Shown here piece after piece: positions 15,469 to 25,150 of a stretch of 47,671 nt of DNA. The DNA is from Spirochaetota bacterium (GTDB taxonomy: Bacteria > Spirochaetota > UBA4802 > UBA5550): the NCBI GenBank assembly GCA_003246895.1, contig QKCL01000060.1, forward strand, positions 1 through 47,671, given 5' to 3'. Position 1 is the first letter of the stretch. Each line of letters begins with the position of its first letter. A program made the position numbers and the translations under genes. Below the pieces are notes generated by a model. That model saw nothing but the letters and a program-made list of their open reading frames with translations. It had not been told where the DNA came from and did no database searches.

Positions 15469-18400
15469 ATGAAAGGGCTGGTAGAATATTTTGCTGAAAA
15501 ATCACTGATTGTAAATATCCTGACAATCGGTATTTTTATTTCGGGAATGCTTTTTCTCTTTTCCACGAACAGGGAGGCTTTTCCTAAAATTGAATATGAC
15601 TGGGTAGTTATTACCACTATTTATCCCGGTTCTACTGCCGAGGACGTTGAAAAACATATAAGCATTCCCATAGAAAATGAAATCCGCGGTGTTGAAGGTA
15701 TTGACGAGATATACTCAAGCTCAATTGAGTCACGATCGGTTGTTTCTGTAAAACTTGACCCTGATGTTAAGGAAAAGGATAAGGTAATCAATGATATAAA
15801 AAATGCAGTAGATCTGGTGGATGACCTTCCCAAAGATTCGGAAGACCCTATCGTTACCGAACTCAGTACGTCTCTGGTACCTGTTATAGAAATATCTGTT
15901 ATGAAAAAGTCCGGGGTCACTGATGATTCTGAAGAGAGGGATCTCAGGAAAAAGGCAAAGATAATAGAGGATTCCCTGCTGGAACTTTCCGGTGTTGCCG
16001 AAATTGACAAGATCGGGTACAGGGACAGGGAAATGACCATAGAGGTTGATCCCCATAAACTGGAAAACTACCATATATCGATTGCCGATGTAATAAATGC
16101 AATGTCAGGCAAAAATCTCAATTATCCTGGGGGCGTTTCAAAAACAGACAAAGAAGAAACAATGATACGGACCATCGGGGAAGTAGAAAATGTGAATGAC
16201 ATTAAGAAGGTTCTTGTCAATGCCAATGATCTGGGCAACTGGGTTACGGTAGGTGATATTGCAGATGTCAGGGACACCTTTGAAGAATTAACAATCCTGA
16301 CCAAAACCATGGGGAGCAGGTCCATAACTCTTACTGTTCTGAAAAAGGAGTCTGCCGATATTATTAAACTGGTAGATGAGGTTACGCGGGTCACTGATAA
16401 ATACAAGTCTCAGTTCGGCAGGGACTATGATATTGTATTGTCCAATGATTTTTCATATTATGTGAAGAGAAGATTATCGGTTCTTATAAATAACGGGATC
16501 GTGGGATTCATTCTTGTCCTTGTCACTCTTTTCCTGGCTCTTGGCTGGAGAATAGCAGTTGTGACAGCAGTGGGGCTTCCCATTGCATTCTGTCTTACCT
16601 TTATCTGGATGTCCTATTCAGGTGTAACAATCAATCTCATGTCAATGTTCGGGCTCATAGTAGTTCTGGGGATGCTGGTTGATGATGCAATTGTTGTATC
16701 AGAAAATATATACCGTCATCTTGAGGATGGGTGGCCTGTGAAGGAGGCTGTTGTAAGGGGTACCTCAGAGGTAATACTGCCTGTTGCGGGAACCATTCTT
16801 ACTACAATTGCTGCATTCAGCCCACTTATGTTCATGACCGGAATAATGGGTAAATTCATGTGGACTCTCCCTGCCGTTGTTTCAGTGTCTCTTCTGGCTT
16901 CATGGTTTGAGTCGATGTTTATTCTCCCGTCTCACATATATGATATTGAGAAGAGAAATCTTAAGATAAGAGAGCACGACAAGAGGGTAGAGGGCGGCAG
17001 GGTTCATGATTTTTTTAAGACAAGGTATAAATCAATTCTTACAGTTGTTTTAATGCATAAGTACAAATCACTTGGTGTGGCAACTCTGTTCTTTTTGGGG
17101 ACAATTGTTTTTGCAAAGGCAAACATGAAAGTAGTCCTTTTTCCACAGGACAAGATTGAGCGTTTTGTAGTTAAAATGGAGGCTCCAAACGGAACAAACA
17201 TATTCAAGATGGAAAAGAAAGTACAGCTCATTGAGGAATATATAGGGAAGATTTCAAAAACGGAACTTGATAATTATATTTCCACAGTGGGGGTCATGAG
17301 AGAAGCTCCCATGGATCCCGGTGAAAAGCGTGGAGCAAATTATGCAAATATAATTGTCAATCTCACTCCCGAGGAGAAAAGGAAGAGAAAGGCATCAGAG
17401 ATAATAGAGGAGCTCAGGAGAAAAACTTTCCATCTGAGAAATGAATTCAAATCACTTGAAATGAGTACTGTTCGAAACGGCCCGCCCGTTGGAGCAGCTG
17501 TGAGTGTTGCAATAAAGGGGGATGATTTTTCTGTTCTTAAGGAGATTGCCGGGGAGTATAAAACCTATCTTAAGGGCATAAAGGGACTGAAAGATATAAA
17601 GGATAATTTTGAAGAAGGGAAGCGGGAGATTAGGGTAATCGTCGATGAGAAAATCGCGGCAATCGCGGGCATTCGCGTTTATGATGTTGCTTCGACACTG
17701 AGGTCTTATTTTGAGGGAACTGTTGCAACAAAGATAAAGAGAAGTGATGAGGAAATCGACATCCGAGTCAAATACCCTGACAGTCTCAGAAATAATCTGA
17801 AGAGCCTGAAGTATATACGTGTCCCCAATAAACTTGGAAACCTTGTTCCATTGAGTAAAATTGCATCCTTCCGTGAAGGGCGCGGTATATCTGTAATAAA
17901 CAGACAAAGCTGGAAACGTTCTATTGTTGTAACTGCGGAAATTGATGAAAAGGCCAAGGGAATCAGTTCTGTGGCAGTTAATACAATGCTGCAGAAAAAG
18001 TTTGCTAAGATTGAGGAGAAACACCCGGGTATAATAGTGGATTATCTTGGGGAGTTCAAGGATACAAAGGATTCCATGAATAATCTGATCAGGTCTTTCA
18101 TAATTGCCCTTCTGGTAATATATCTTATTCTTGTAGCGATTTTCGGTTCTCTCCTTCAGCCTGTTGTAATTGTCAGCGTGATTCCAATGACAGTCATAGG
18201 AGTAATATGGACATTTTATCTCCATGGGATGCCGTTTTCATTTCTCGGGGTCATGGGTATTGTGGGGCTTGCCGGTGTAGTGGTAAATGATTCAATTGTT
18301 CTTGTGGATTTTATCAGGAGAAACCGAGCTCTTAAAATGAGCACCATGGAGGCATCAATAGATGCCGGAGTAAAGCGTCTCAGGCCTGTTTACCTTACAA

Positions 18401-18774
18401 CTGTAACAACTTTTTTCGGTCTTATTCCTACTGCATATGGAATAGGAGGATACGATCCATTCCTTAAGCCAATGGCAGTGTCCATGTCCTGGGGTCTTCT
18501 CTTCGGTACTTTTATAACGCTCTTTGGAACTCCTCTCATATATGGTCTTTTGAGTGACCTGAGACGGATCGTGACACGCAGACAGGATTCAACTTCAAAA
18601 TTGAGAGTGGGAGAAGAAGAGACCCTCGATACTTTAAGTAATGATGATGATCTGAGACGCATTGTGCGGGAAGAAATTGAAAAATACAGCAGTTCCGGAA
18701 TTTTGCCCGGCAATAAAATAAAGGACGTAATTCCCCCTAAAGGCAGGGGACGTAAAAAAACAGAAGGTGAATGA
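15469..18774 (+). CDS. RND-family efflux transporter (HAE1-like inner-membrane pump)
   Basis: A 1101-residue AcrB-type transporter with 12 membrane helices and two large periplasmic loops. I place the start at ATG 15469, after CAGGGT, instead of the in-frame GTG at 15424. The TM4 proton-relay pair is present (GMLVDDAIVVSENIYRH). In TM10 the AcrB lysine position reads VVVNDSIVLVDF, so the lysine is replaced, as in some RND subfamilies. A charged C-terminal tail of about 80 residues (with EEIEKY, then PPKGRGRKK) is unusual. RND pumps normally sit beside a membrane-fusion protein and an outer-membrane channel; neither gene is here. A terminator follows. The substrate cannot be inferred. Confidence 0.92.
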   Translation: MKGLVEYFAEKSLIVNILTIGIFISGMLFLFSTNREAFPKIEYDWVVITTIYPGSTAEDVEKHISIPIENEIRGVEGIDEIYSSSIESRSVVSVKLDPDVKEKDKVINDIKNAVDLVDDLPKDSEDPIVTELSTSLVPVIEISVMKKSGVTDDSEERDLRKKAKIIEDSLLELSGVAEIDKIGYRDREMTIEVDPHKLENYHISIADVINAMSGKNLNYPGGVSKTDKEETMIRTIGEVENVNDIKKVLVNANDLGNWVTVGDIADVRDTFEELTILTKTMGSRSITLTVLKKESADIIKLVDEVTRVTDKYKSQFGRDYDIVLSNDFSYYVKRRLSVLINNGIVGFILVLVTLFLALGWRIAVVTAVGLPIAFCLTFIWMSYSGVTINLMSMFGLIVVLGMLVDDAIVVSENIYRHLEDGWPVKEAVVRGTSEVILPVAGTILTTIAAFSPLMFMTGIMGKFMWTLPAVVSVSLLASWFESMFILPSHIYDIEKRNLKIREHDKRVEGGRVHDFFKTRYKSILTVVLMHKYKSLGVATLFFLGTIVFAKANMKVVLFPQDKIERFVVKMEAPNGTNIFKMEKKVQLIEEYIGKISKTELDNYISTVGVMREAPMDPGEKRGANYANIIVNLTPEEKRKRKASEIIEELRRKTFHLRNEFKSLEMSTVRNGPPVGAAVSVAIKGDDFSVLKEIAGEYKTYLKGIKGLKDIKDNFEEGKREIRVIVDEKIAAIAGIRVYDVASTLRSYFEGTVATKIKRSDEEIDIRVKYPDSLRNNLKSLKYIRVPNKLGNLVPLSKIASFREGRGISVINRQSWKRSIVVTAEIDEKAKGISSVAVNTMLQKKFAKIEEKHPGIIVDYLGEFKDTKDSMNNLIRSFIIALLVIYLILVAIFGSLLQPVVIVSVIPMTVIGVIWTFYLHGMPFSFLGVMGIVGLAGVVVNDSIVLVDFIRRNRALKMSTMEASIDAGVKRLRPVYLTTVTTFFGLIPTAYGIGGYDPFLKPMAVSMSWGLLFGTFITLFGTPLIYGLLSDLRRIVTRRQDSTSKLRVGEEETLDTLSNDDDLRRIVREEIEKYSSSGILPGNKIKDVIPPKGRGRKKTEGE

Positions 18775-18803
18775 CAGGTTTATGTAAAATAAAACTGATT
18801 TAG

Positions 18804-18833
18804 AAGGATTCATTGTAAAATCCTTGTTTTTTT
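18804..18833 (+). terminator. Rho-independent terminator of the RND gene
   Basis: A 7-base stem (AAGGATT 18804-18810 with AATCCTT 18819-18825) is followed by a run of T residues (18827-18833), 30 bases after the RND stop codon. The downstream TPR gene therefore probably has its own promoter. Confidence 0.8.
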
Positions 18834-18982
18834 GATAAATATTGAAAATAAAAAATTTTGAGGAAGCATTATTGATACATTTAGATTAAAAAAAACACAT
18901 AATATTCCAGCCGCAGGCAAATATATTGACAGGCATGTTTCGGCTTCTTAATCTTGAATTAATAATTTATTTAGGTGGTACA

Positions 18983-20857
18983 ATGGTTAATTTTTCAGGT
19001 GTAAAAATTTTTTCTTCTCTGGTTCTTGCTCTTTTATTATCGGTTTCAGTTTTCGCAAATGATTCAAAACAGGATTGGGAAAATTACAGTAACGGTCTCT
19101 ATTATCAGAGTCAGGCCCTTAAGGCCAAAACCCGTGATGAAAGGGTAAGGCTTCTTGAGAAATCCATTGACGAATTTCTTGAAGCTGAAAAATCTGGAAC
19201 TTCCCTGGAAGAGGTTTATTTCCAGGTTTCCCAGTGCTATTATCTTATGGGTAATTCTGAAAAATCACGGCTTTATGCAGAAAAATCTCTGGAAGCCAAA
19301 AGTGACTATTTCCCTGCGTACAACAGGATTTTTGAGTTGTATGTTGCCTCTGGTAAAAATAAAGAGGCTGCAGCGATACTTGAAAAATACATAACCATAA
19401 AACCTGATGATCCATATCCTGTATACACTCTTGCACTTCATTATTACAGGGAAATGAAAAATTTTGATAAAGCCCTTGATAAACTTGAAAGGATCGAAGT
19501 TCTTTCAAGGAAGGAAATTGTACCTCTGCCCGTGATGAAGAAAGCTTACTATCTGAAGGGGCTTGTCTATCTGAACAGAAGGGACTACAGATCCGCAGGC
19601 ACGGGATTTAAAAAGGCATATGACCTGGATTCAAGTGATCTGAACACACTCTATATGCTTGCCGGGACTTACATGAGTTATTATAATCTGGATGAGGCGG
19701 AGAAATATGCAGTTCTCTTTCTGAAGTCAAGGCCTGACAATCTGTCCATGAATTTTATTATGGGCAGGATAAAGTATCTGAAGGGAGATGAGGGAGCAAT
19801 AGAGGCCTTCGCAAAACTCAAACGGGCCAGAAATTTTGAGAGTGTCACGGCACTTGCTTTGTACTATGAGCTTACAGGAGATGATGTGAAAGCTGAAAAG
19901 CTCCTTAATGCAATTATGAAATATAAAACTCCTATTCTATCAGTATCTGTTGCCCTTAGCCGTATAAAAATGAGGCAGGATAACAAGGAGGAAGCATACA
20001 AGGCGCTTGTTTCTGCCGGTACAGCATCATTCAGAGACGGGCTTTACAGTCTTGCTGAAAAACTGTTCTATCAGGCTCTGTCTGTCAAAACAGATGATAA
20101 TTACAGTATATACTATTACCTTGCCCGGACACATGAGGAGAACAGGCGTTATCTGCTGGCTATAAGTTTTTATAAAAATTATTACAGGATGTCGAAAGAG
20201 AATAACATTCTTACGCATATAGGCTATCTCTACGGCATAATTAAGGATTATAAAACAGCACACATATATTTTGACAGGGCCAGGGCCATGGATCCTGAAA
20301 ATCCGTCGCAGTATTTTTTCAGGGGATTGGTACAGGTCTGGAGCGGCGAGTATAACAAGGCCAACGAAAATTTCAGGAAAGCCATTAAACTCAAAGATGA
20401 TGAGGAGTCATACTATTTTTACCAGGCCGTTGCCTATGAGAAACTCAACAAAATTAATGAATCTATTTCAAGTCTCAAGATGGCCCTTAAACAGAATCCA
20501 AGAAGTGCAAGGGCAAATAATTATCTAGGCTACCTTTATCTGGAAAGGGGAATAAAGCTTAATGAAGCTTTTATATACATTGAGACAGCCCTCAAATATG
20601 AACCTGAAAATGGGGCGTATCTGGATTCAATGGGGTGGTTCTATTATAAGACAAACAAATATGAAGATGCCCTCAGGTATCTTCTTATCGCTGAAGAGAA
20701 ACTGAGGCTCAGCGATTCAATGGATGCCGTTGTCTATGACCATATTGGGGATACATATCTGAAACTTGGAAACACGAAAATGGCCATGATATACTGGAAA
20801 AAATCCTATGAAATGAGCAAAGACAAATCTGTAATGATGAAGATTAATAGAAACTGA
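18983..20857 (+). CDS. Exported tetratricopeptide repeat protein
   Basis: A 624-residue protein with an N-terminal signal peptide (hydrophobic SSLVLALLLSVS, likely cut after VFA) and about a dozen TPR-type helical repeats over the rest (for example YLGYLYLERGIKLNEAFIYI and AYLDSMGWFYYKTNKYEDAL). I chose ATG 18983, with AGGTGG four bases upstream, over 18926, which would add 19 residues. TPRs form interaction platforms. The lipoprotein gene follows after only 13 bases, so they are one operon; TPR protein plus LolB-like lipoprotein pairs suggest an outer-membrane assembly or trafficking role, by inference. Confidence 0.88.
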   Translation: MVNFSGVKIFSSLVLALLLSVSVFANDSKQDWENYSNGLYYQSQALKAKTRDERVRLLEKSIDEFLEAEKSGTSLEEVYFQVSQCYYLMGNSEKSRLYAEKSLEAKSDYFPAYNRIFELYVASGKNKEAAAILEKYITIKPDDPYPVYTLALHYYREMKNFDKALDKLERIEVLSRKEIVPLPVMKKAYYLKGLVYLNRRDYRSAGTGFKKAYDLDSSDLNTLYMLAGTYMSYYNLDEAEKYAVLFLKSRPDNLSMNFIMGRIKYLKGDEGAIEAFAKLKRARNFESVTALALYYELTGDDVKAEKLLNAIMKYKTPILSVSVALSRIKMRQDNKEEAYKALVSAGTASFRDGLYSLAEKLFYQALSVKTDDNYSIYYYLARTHEENRRYLLAISFYKNYYRMSKENNILTHIGYLYGIIKDYKTAHIYFDRARAMDPENPSQYFFRGLVQVWSGEYNKANENFRKAIKLKDDEESYYFYQAVAYEKLNKINESISSLKMALKQNPRSARANNYLGYLYLERGIKLNEAFIYIETALKYEPENGAYLDSMGWFYYKTNKYEDALRYLLIAEEKLRLSDSMDAVVYDHIGDTYLKLGNTKMAMIYWKKSYEMSKDKSVMMKINRN

Positions 20858-20870
20858 GGAATATGAACTG

Positions 20871-21674
20871 ATGAATAGAGTATTATTTTGTGTCATTGCC
20901 GTATCTTTTATTATTGTTTCCTGCACTACTGCTCCTTCCAAAAAAGATCCTGTTTCCGGAAAGGGAGACAGTGTTGCCATTGAAAAGTCCGGGGAACTGC
21001 TTGAAGTCATAAATACGATCAATGCAAACTCTCCCGATGATGCCAGAGCCTCATTTGTCATTTCGGGGAATACCGGAAATAAGAAATTCAAATTCGAGGG
21101 AATTTACAGGTATGAAAAGAAGGGATTTGCAAATGTATTCCTCATGGATTATATATTCAAGAGTCCAATTGTAAAATTTTACAGGGATGGAAGCAAACTT
21201 TACTTTTATTATCCATCTGACAAAAAGCTGCTTGTTGACGATGCTTTAAAGATTGATCTGAACCGGTATTCCGGAATTCATGCAGATTTTGATTTTCTTT
21301 TCAGGCTTTTTACGGGGCATATCCCTGTTCTGAAAGGGGCAGGTGTGAAAAACTGTGTCCAGTCCGGTACTGACGGATTTTTTCTTATTCTGGAAAACAA
21401 TGACTTTTATGAAAGTATATTCTTTAAAAAGAACAGGCCCGAAAAGATTCTTCTGATGCATAAGCTTACGAAGAAAAAGGCGGAGATTTACATAGATTCA
21501 ATGGCCACGAAGGGTAAAAGCGCTTTTATAAAGAAATGCAGAATTATTGCGCCGGAAATGAATCTGAAAGTGAATGTCAGTTTCTCCGGCACAAGAATAA
21601 ATTCAGGTGCCAGAGCCCAGAAGATTAACCTCACAGGGTTTGGAAAGGGTATTGAGATAATCAAAGTCAACTGA
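20871..21674 (+). CDS. LolB/DUF4292-like outer-membrane lipoprotein
   Basis: A 267-residue lipoprotein: signal with lipid-modified Cys18 (FIIVSCTT), then a beta-rich domain. Its layout, with an ASFVISGNTGNKKFKFEGIY stretch then VFLMDYIFKSPIVKFY and LYFYYPSDKKLL, resembles the LolB/DUF4292 fold that carries lipoproteins or lipids at the outer membrane. The similarity is by eye only. It is the second gene of the TPR operon. Its stop at 21674 faces nrdJ; a hairpin terminator for nrdJ lies between. A specific function in lipoprotein insertion is inferred, not shown. Confidence 0.7.
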   Translation: MNRVLFCVIAVSFIIVSCTTAPSKKDPVSGKGDSVAIEKSGELLEVINTINANSPDDARASFVISGNTGNKKFKFEGIYRYEKKGFANVFLMDYIFKSPIVKFYRDGSKLYFYYPSDKKLLVDDALKIDLNRYSGIHADFDFLFRLFTGHIPVLKGAGVKNCVQSGTDGFFLILENNDFYESIFFKKNRPEKILLMHKLTKKKAEIYIDSMATKGKSAFIKKCRIIAPEMNLKVNVSFSGTRINSGARAQKINLTGFGKGIEIIKVN

Positions 21675-21687
21675 CACTTGAATTAAA

Positions 21688-21712
21688 AAGATGCGGTCTT
21701 TAACCGCATCTT
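21688..21712 (-). terminator. nrdJ terminator overlapping its own stop codon
   Basis: A perfect 10-base stem (AAGATGCGGT 21688-21697 with ACCGCATCTT 21703-21712) with a 5-base loop is followed, on the minus strand, by TTTTTAATT. The nrdJ stop codon (21700-21702) lies in the loop and the last three sense codons (Arg-Cys-Gly) in the first stem arm. This tight terminator serves nrdJ; opposite-strand action is weaker. Confidence 0.85.
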
Positions 21713-24015
21713 GAATATCCGCATCCCCTGCAGACTGAACATCCCGATTCATATTCCAGAGGACCGTGACAGTCCGGGCATACTCCTGTCATTTCATTGT
21801 CATTTGTTTTACCGTTTGTTTCCGCCATGATCTGTGCAGAGGCATGATCGCCCGCATCAACCCTGTTGAAATCCAGACCTGAATATCTTTCAATGGCCTT
21901 GGCAATGGCATCTGAACATGAATATATCCTGCCTCCCTTTTCCCATGCCTGATTGGGACACCTCACTCCACGGAGCTGCCTGATTATCTGTTCTCTGGGG
22001 ATTCCTGAACGGAGTGCAAGTGAAATAAGCCTGCCTATACCTTCTGTCTGGCTCGCTGCGCAGCCTCCGCCTTTGCCCATGGCAGCGAAGACTTCAAAAA
22101 TACCCTGCTCGTCTTCGTTTATGGTTACGTATAGAGAGCCGCAGCCTGTTGCCATCTTGCGTGTGGCACCCCAGGTTACCTCGCTTCTGGGCCGTGGTGT
22201 ATGGGCAGTGATTGTTACTTCATGCTCTTCGTCCTTCTTTGAGGGCTTGTTGTCTGAGTTTTTTATGAGAACCTGGTTCTCTCTGGAACAGTCCCTGTAA
22301 ACCGTAACACCCTTGCATCCCAGAGAATCTGCATAGTCGTAGACCTCCCTGATCTGCTCAACGGTTGCATCCCTGTGGAAGTTCACTGTTTTTGAAACAG
22401 CGTTATCCACATGTTTCTGGAACTGTGCCTGTGTTCTTATGTGCCATTCTGGTGAAACCTCATGTGCTGTGACAAATATTCTTCTAAGGCTTTCAGGTAT
22501 TTCGTCTGCATGGGCTGCTGAACCGTCATCTGCCACCTTCTCCATTACAGCATCAAAGTCAAAATCAGCCCCCATCTCCTTCAATAATACTTCCCTGAAG
22601 AGGGGGTTCACCTCTACGAATCTGTCATCATCCATGATGTTTCTTGTGTAGGCAAGTGCGAAAATCGGTTCAATGCCGCTTGATGTATTTGCCAGAATGC
22701 TTATTGTCCCTGTGGGGGCAATGGTTGTTGTTGTGGCATTTCTGAGGGGTTCATGTTTTGCTTTGGCATATTCAGAGAACCTGAAGTTTGGGAATTCGCC
22801 CCTTGTTTTTGCCAGTTCAACAGATTTTCTGGTGGATTCATCCTGTATTGCTGACATTATCTCTCCTGCCAGATTTACCGCCTCTTCGCTGTCATAGGGG
22901 ATTCCCATCTTGATGAGGGTATCAGCATATCCCATTACCCCAAGGCCGATTTTTCTGTTTGCCTGTGTGTTCTGTGCAATTATTTCAAGCGGGTAGGCGT
23001 TGAGGTCTATTACATTGTCAAGAAAATGGACTGCTTCGCGTGTAACCCTTCTGAGCCTTTCATAATTGAAGACGGATTTCCCATCCTTTTCCTCCACCAT
23101 TATGCTCAGATTTATTGACCCAAGATTGCATGATTCGTATGGGAGGAGCGGCTGTTCACCGCATGGGTTTGTGCTCTCAATATCTCCTATGTCCTTAAGG
23201 GGATTTTTTTCATTTATTCTGTCTATGAAGATTATTCCGGGTTCACCGTTCTGCCATGCCATCTCTGTGATTTTGTTGTAGACTTCGGCAGCATTGAGTT
23301 TGCCGGTTATGCTTCCGTTTCTGGGGCTGATGAGCTCATAGTCCTCATTTTTACGCACCGCTTCCATGAATTTTTCGGTAACTGCCACGGATATGTTGAA
23401 ATTTGTAAGATGTTCGAGATCCTTTTTGGCTTCGATAAAATCGAGAATGTCCGGGTGGTCTATTCTCAGTATCGCCATATTTGCGCCGCGTCTTGTTCCG
23501 CCCTGCTTTACAGTTTCGGTCGCGGTATTGAATATGTTCATGAAGGAGACAGGGCCGCTGGAAACACCTGCTGTACTGCTCACTATGTCGTTTTTCGGGC
23601 GGAGACTGGAAAACGAGAAACCTGTACCGCCTCCGCTTTTATGTATAAGAGCCATGTTTTTGAGGGACTCGAATATCCCCTCCATTGAGTCTTCAACGGG
23701 CAGTACAAAACATGCTGCCAGCTGCCCCTTGTGACGGCCTGCATTCATGAGGGTAGGGCTGTTTGGCAAAAACTCCATCTTTGCCATCATTTCGTAGAAT
23801 TTCGTGGCAGTATCATTTATGTCATTGCCTTCGTTGTAGATCGTGTCACCCGAGGCGATGAATTTGGCGACCCTTTCGAAAAGTCCCCTTGGATTTTCTA
23901 TTATGTCGCCTTTTTCATCACGTATCATATATCTTCGTTCAAGTACGGTCCGTGCTGTATCTGAAAGATAAGGTTCAATTGCGGATTCAATTTTTATATC
24001 TATATGCCTGTTCAT
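21700..24015 (-). CDS. nrdJ: Vitamin B12-dependent (class II) ribonucleotide reductase
   Basis: A 771-residue reductase that uses adenosylcobalamin to make deoxyribonucleotides, independent of oxygen. The catalytic residues are all visible: redox pair C102 (AACFVL) and C296 (ESCNLGS), radical cysteine C285 and glutamate E287 (NPCGEQPL), plus the ribonucleotide-binding region near 125-155. The last 26 residues (CPDCHGPLEYESGCSVCRGC and the following YSRCG) provide the C-terminal thiols that re-reduce the active site. Length and C-terminal TSCPD-like region fit NrdJ. The gene is alone and ends in a terminator overlapping its stop codon. No cobalamin riboswitch is seen in the 100-base gap upstream. 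Confidence 0.97.
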   Translation of the reverse strand: MNRHIDIKIESAIEPYLSDTARTVLERRYMIRDEKGDIIENPRGLFERVAKFIASGDTIYNEGNDINDTATKFYEMMAKMEFLPNSPTLMNAGRHKGQLAACFVLPVEDSMEGIFESLKNMALIHKSGGGTGFSFSSLRPKNDIVSSTAGVSSGPVSFMNIFNTATETVKQGGTRRGANMAILRIDHPDILDFIEAKKDLEHLTNFNISVAVTEKFMEAVRKNEDYELISPRNGSITGKLNAAEVYNKITEMAWQNGEPGIIFIDRINEKNPLKDIGDIESTNPCGEQPLLPYESCNLGSINLSIMVEEKDGKSVFNYERLRRVTREAVHFLDNVIDLNAYPLEIIAQNTQANRKIGLGVMGYADTLIKMGIPYDSEEAVNLAGEIMSAIQDESTRKSVELAKTRGEFPNFRFSEYAKAKHEPLRNATTTTIAPTGTISILANTSSGIEPIFALAYTRNIMDDDRFVEVNPLFREVLLKEMGADFDFDAVMEKVADDGSAAHADEIPESLRRIFVTAHEVSPEWHIRTQAQFQKHVDNAVSKTVNFHRDATVEQIREVYDYADSLGCKGVTVYRDCSRENQVLIKNSDNKPSKKDEEHEVTITAHTPRPRSEVTWGATRKMATGCGSLYVTINEDEQGIFEVFAAMGKGGGCAASQTEGIGRLISLALRSGIPREQIIRQLRGVRCPNQAWEKGGRIYSCSDAIAKAIERYSGLDFNRVDAGDHASAQIMAETNGKTNDNEMTGVCPDCHGPLEYESGCSVCRGCGYSRCG

Positions 24016-24116
24016 TCTTTCCCCTTTTGATTTTTGTAGAAGGATTAATTAAGAACTGTTCCTATTTTGTTAAGTACTTTTTTGTATTTTAGACATTTTT
24101 TTATCCGGATTGTTAT

Positions 24117-24851
24117 TCATCTTCTTAAATCCTTTGAAAGTGCATAGATGTCAGCACATATCTTAATAAATATCCATAGAATGGCAATAAATATGCTGTT
24201 TCTGCCCAGACCCAAGAAAATAAATGCCCCCAGAATGATTGTCAGGTGCATTATCACAATTCTTTTGTAGGGCCTGATCATCTGGCCTGGCAGTGAGGTC
24301 TCATATTTTCTTTTATTCATTAAAAAATTTAGTATGAACGAGAATAAATGGCTTATGAAGAGCCCGATAACCGCCATGAATCCGCTCTTTGTAATTGTCA
24401 TGGGATCAGTCGTGTGTGGAAGTATCTCCCGTACGAATGAGAAACTGAATGGATCCCCTGCAGCATCCTGGAATCCTGAAAGAAAAACACCCAGAAAAAT
24501 TCCGTGTACTGCCATAAATCCACCGTAGTGTACCGTGAAAAATGCTGAGAGAAACAGGCCGCCCATGAGCGAGAAGGGGGAGAATTTTCCGGAGAACCGG
24601 CTGCTGATAATGAGCATTTTGAAAACGTTGAATAAACCTATTATACCGCTTTCAATCCAGTAAATGATAAGAAGATAAACAGGATTCCATTCGTAAAAGA
24701 TGATTCCCCATGCCGGTATGGAATTTGCAGCAATGAGCATTATTATGGAGATGCTGTATCTTTTTTGTCCAGGGACTGTTATGTAAATCAGGCCCTGGAG
24801 CGCATTGAGTATTACTGAAATTATTTTTCTCATTGCAATATCATAGCACAT
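24117..24851 (-). CDS. DUF6498-like membrane protein
   Basis: A 244-residue polytopic membrane protein with about six hydrophobic helices. The segments YWIESGIIGLFNVFKML and HYGGFMAVHGIFL match my recollection of the DUF6498 family of uncharacterised membrane proteins, including the paired histidines in the middle. The start is ambiguous: ATG 24851 or ATG 24833 (18 bases later); neither has a strong ribosome binding site. It stands between nrdJ and a divergent small-gene pair. The function of the family is not known. Confidence 0.7.
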   Translation of the reverse strand: MCYDIAMRKIISVILNALQGLIYITVPGQKRYSISIIMLIAANSIPAWGIIFYEWNPVYLLIIYWIESGIIGLFNVFKMLIISSRFSGKFSPFSLMGGLFLSAFFTVHYGGFMAVHGIFLGVFLSGFQDAAGDPFSFSFVREILPHTTDPMTITKSGFMAVIGLFISHLFSFILNFLMNKRKYETSLPGQMIRPYKRIVIMHLTIILGAFIFLGLGRNSIFIAILWIFIKICADIYALSKDLRR

Positions 24852-24910
24852 GGTTTATTATAAATCAACCGGAATGTTCCCTTCCGAATATAAATTAATG
24901 AGGTATTGTT

Positions 24911-25135
24911 TTGAATAAATGCAAGTACACAGAAACCTGCCCGGTATACAGCGGAGAACTGAAGTCTCCCAACCTGACAACTGCCATGTTTAAAAGAAAC
25001 TACTGTGAAACAGGTACAGATAGCTGGGGTCTATGCAGGAGATATCAGGTCGCGGAACTGGGTTCTGAACCTGCGGATATTATGCCCCACGACCCGCGTG
25101 ATGCGGAAGATATAGCAAAAAGCCTTGATGTCTGA
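24911..25135 (+). CDS. Small four-cysteine protein
   Basis: A 74-residue protein starting at TTG 24911, with a GAGGT ribosome binding site. It contains cysteines C4, C10, C32 and C42 (CKYTETCPVY, then YCETGTDSWGLCRRYQVAE), spaced as could suit a metal or iron-sulphur site, and ends with MPHDPRDAEDIAKSLDV. I have seen similar C..TETCPVY proteins annotated only as hypothetical. The next gene begins 15 bases after its stop with a strong ribosome binding site, so the pair is an operon. Function unknown. Confidence 0.65.
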   Translation: MNKCKYTETCPVYSGELKSPNLTTAMFKRNYCETGTDSWGLCRRYQVAELGSEPADIMPHDPRDAEDIAKSLDV

Positions 25136-25150
25136 TGTTTTAGGAGGAGT

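Noticed and set aside
17452-18225. 257-codon minus-strand ORF in the RND gene
   Set aside because: Antisense shadow of a clear RND transporter; no motif or ribosome binding site.
24016-24116. Cobalamin riboswitch upstream of nrdJ
   Set aside because: The gap is only about 100 bases and shows no B12-box or matching stems.
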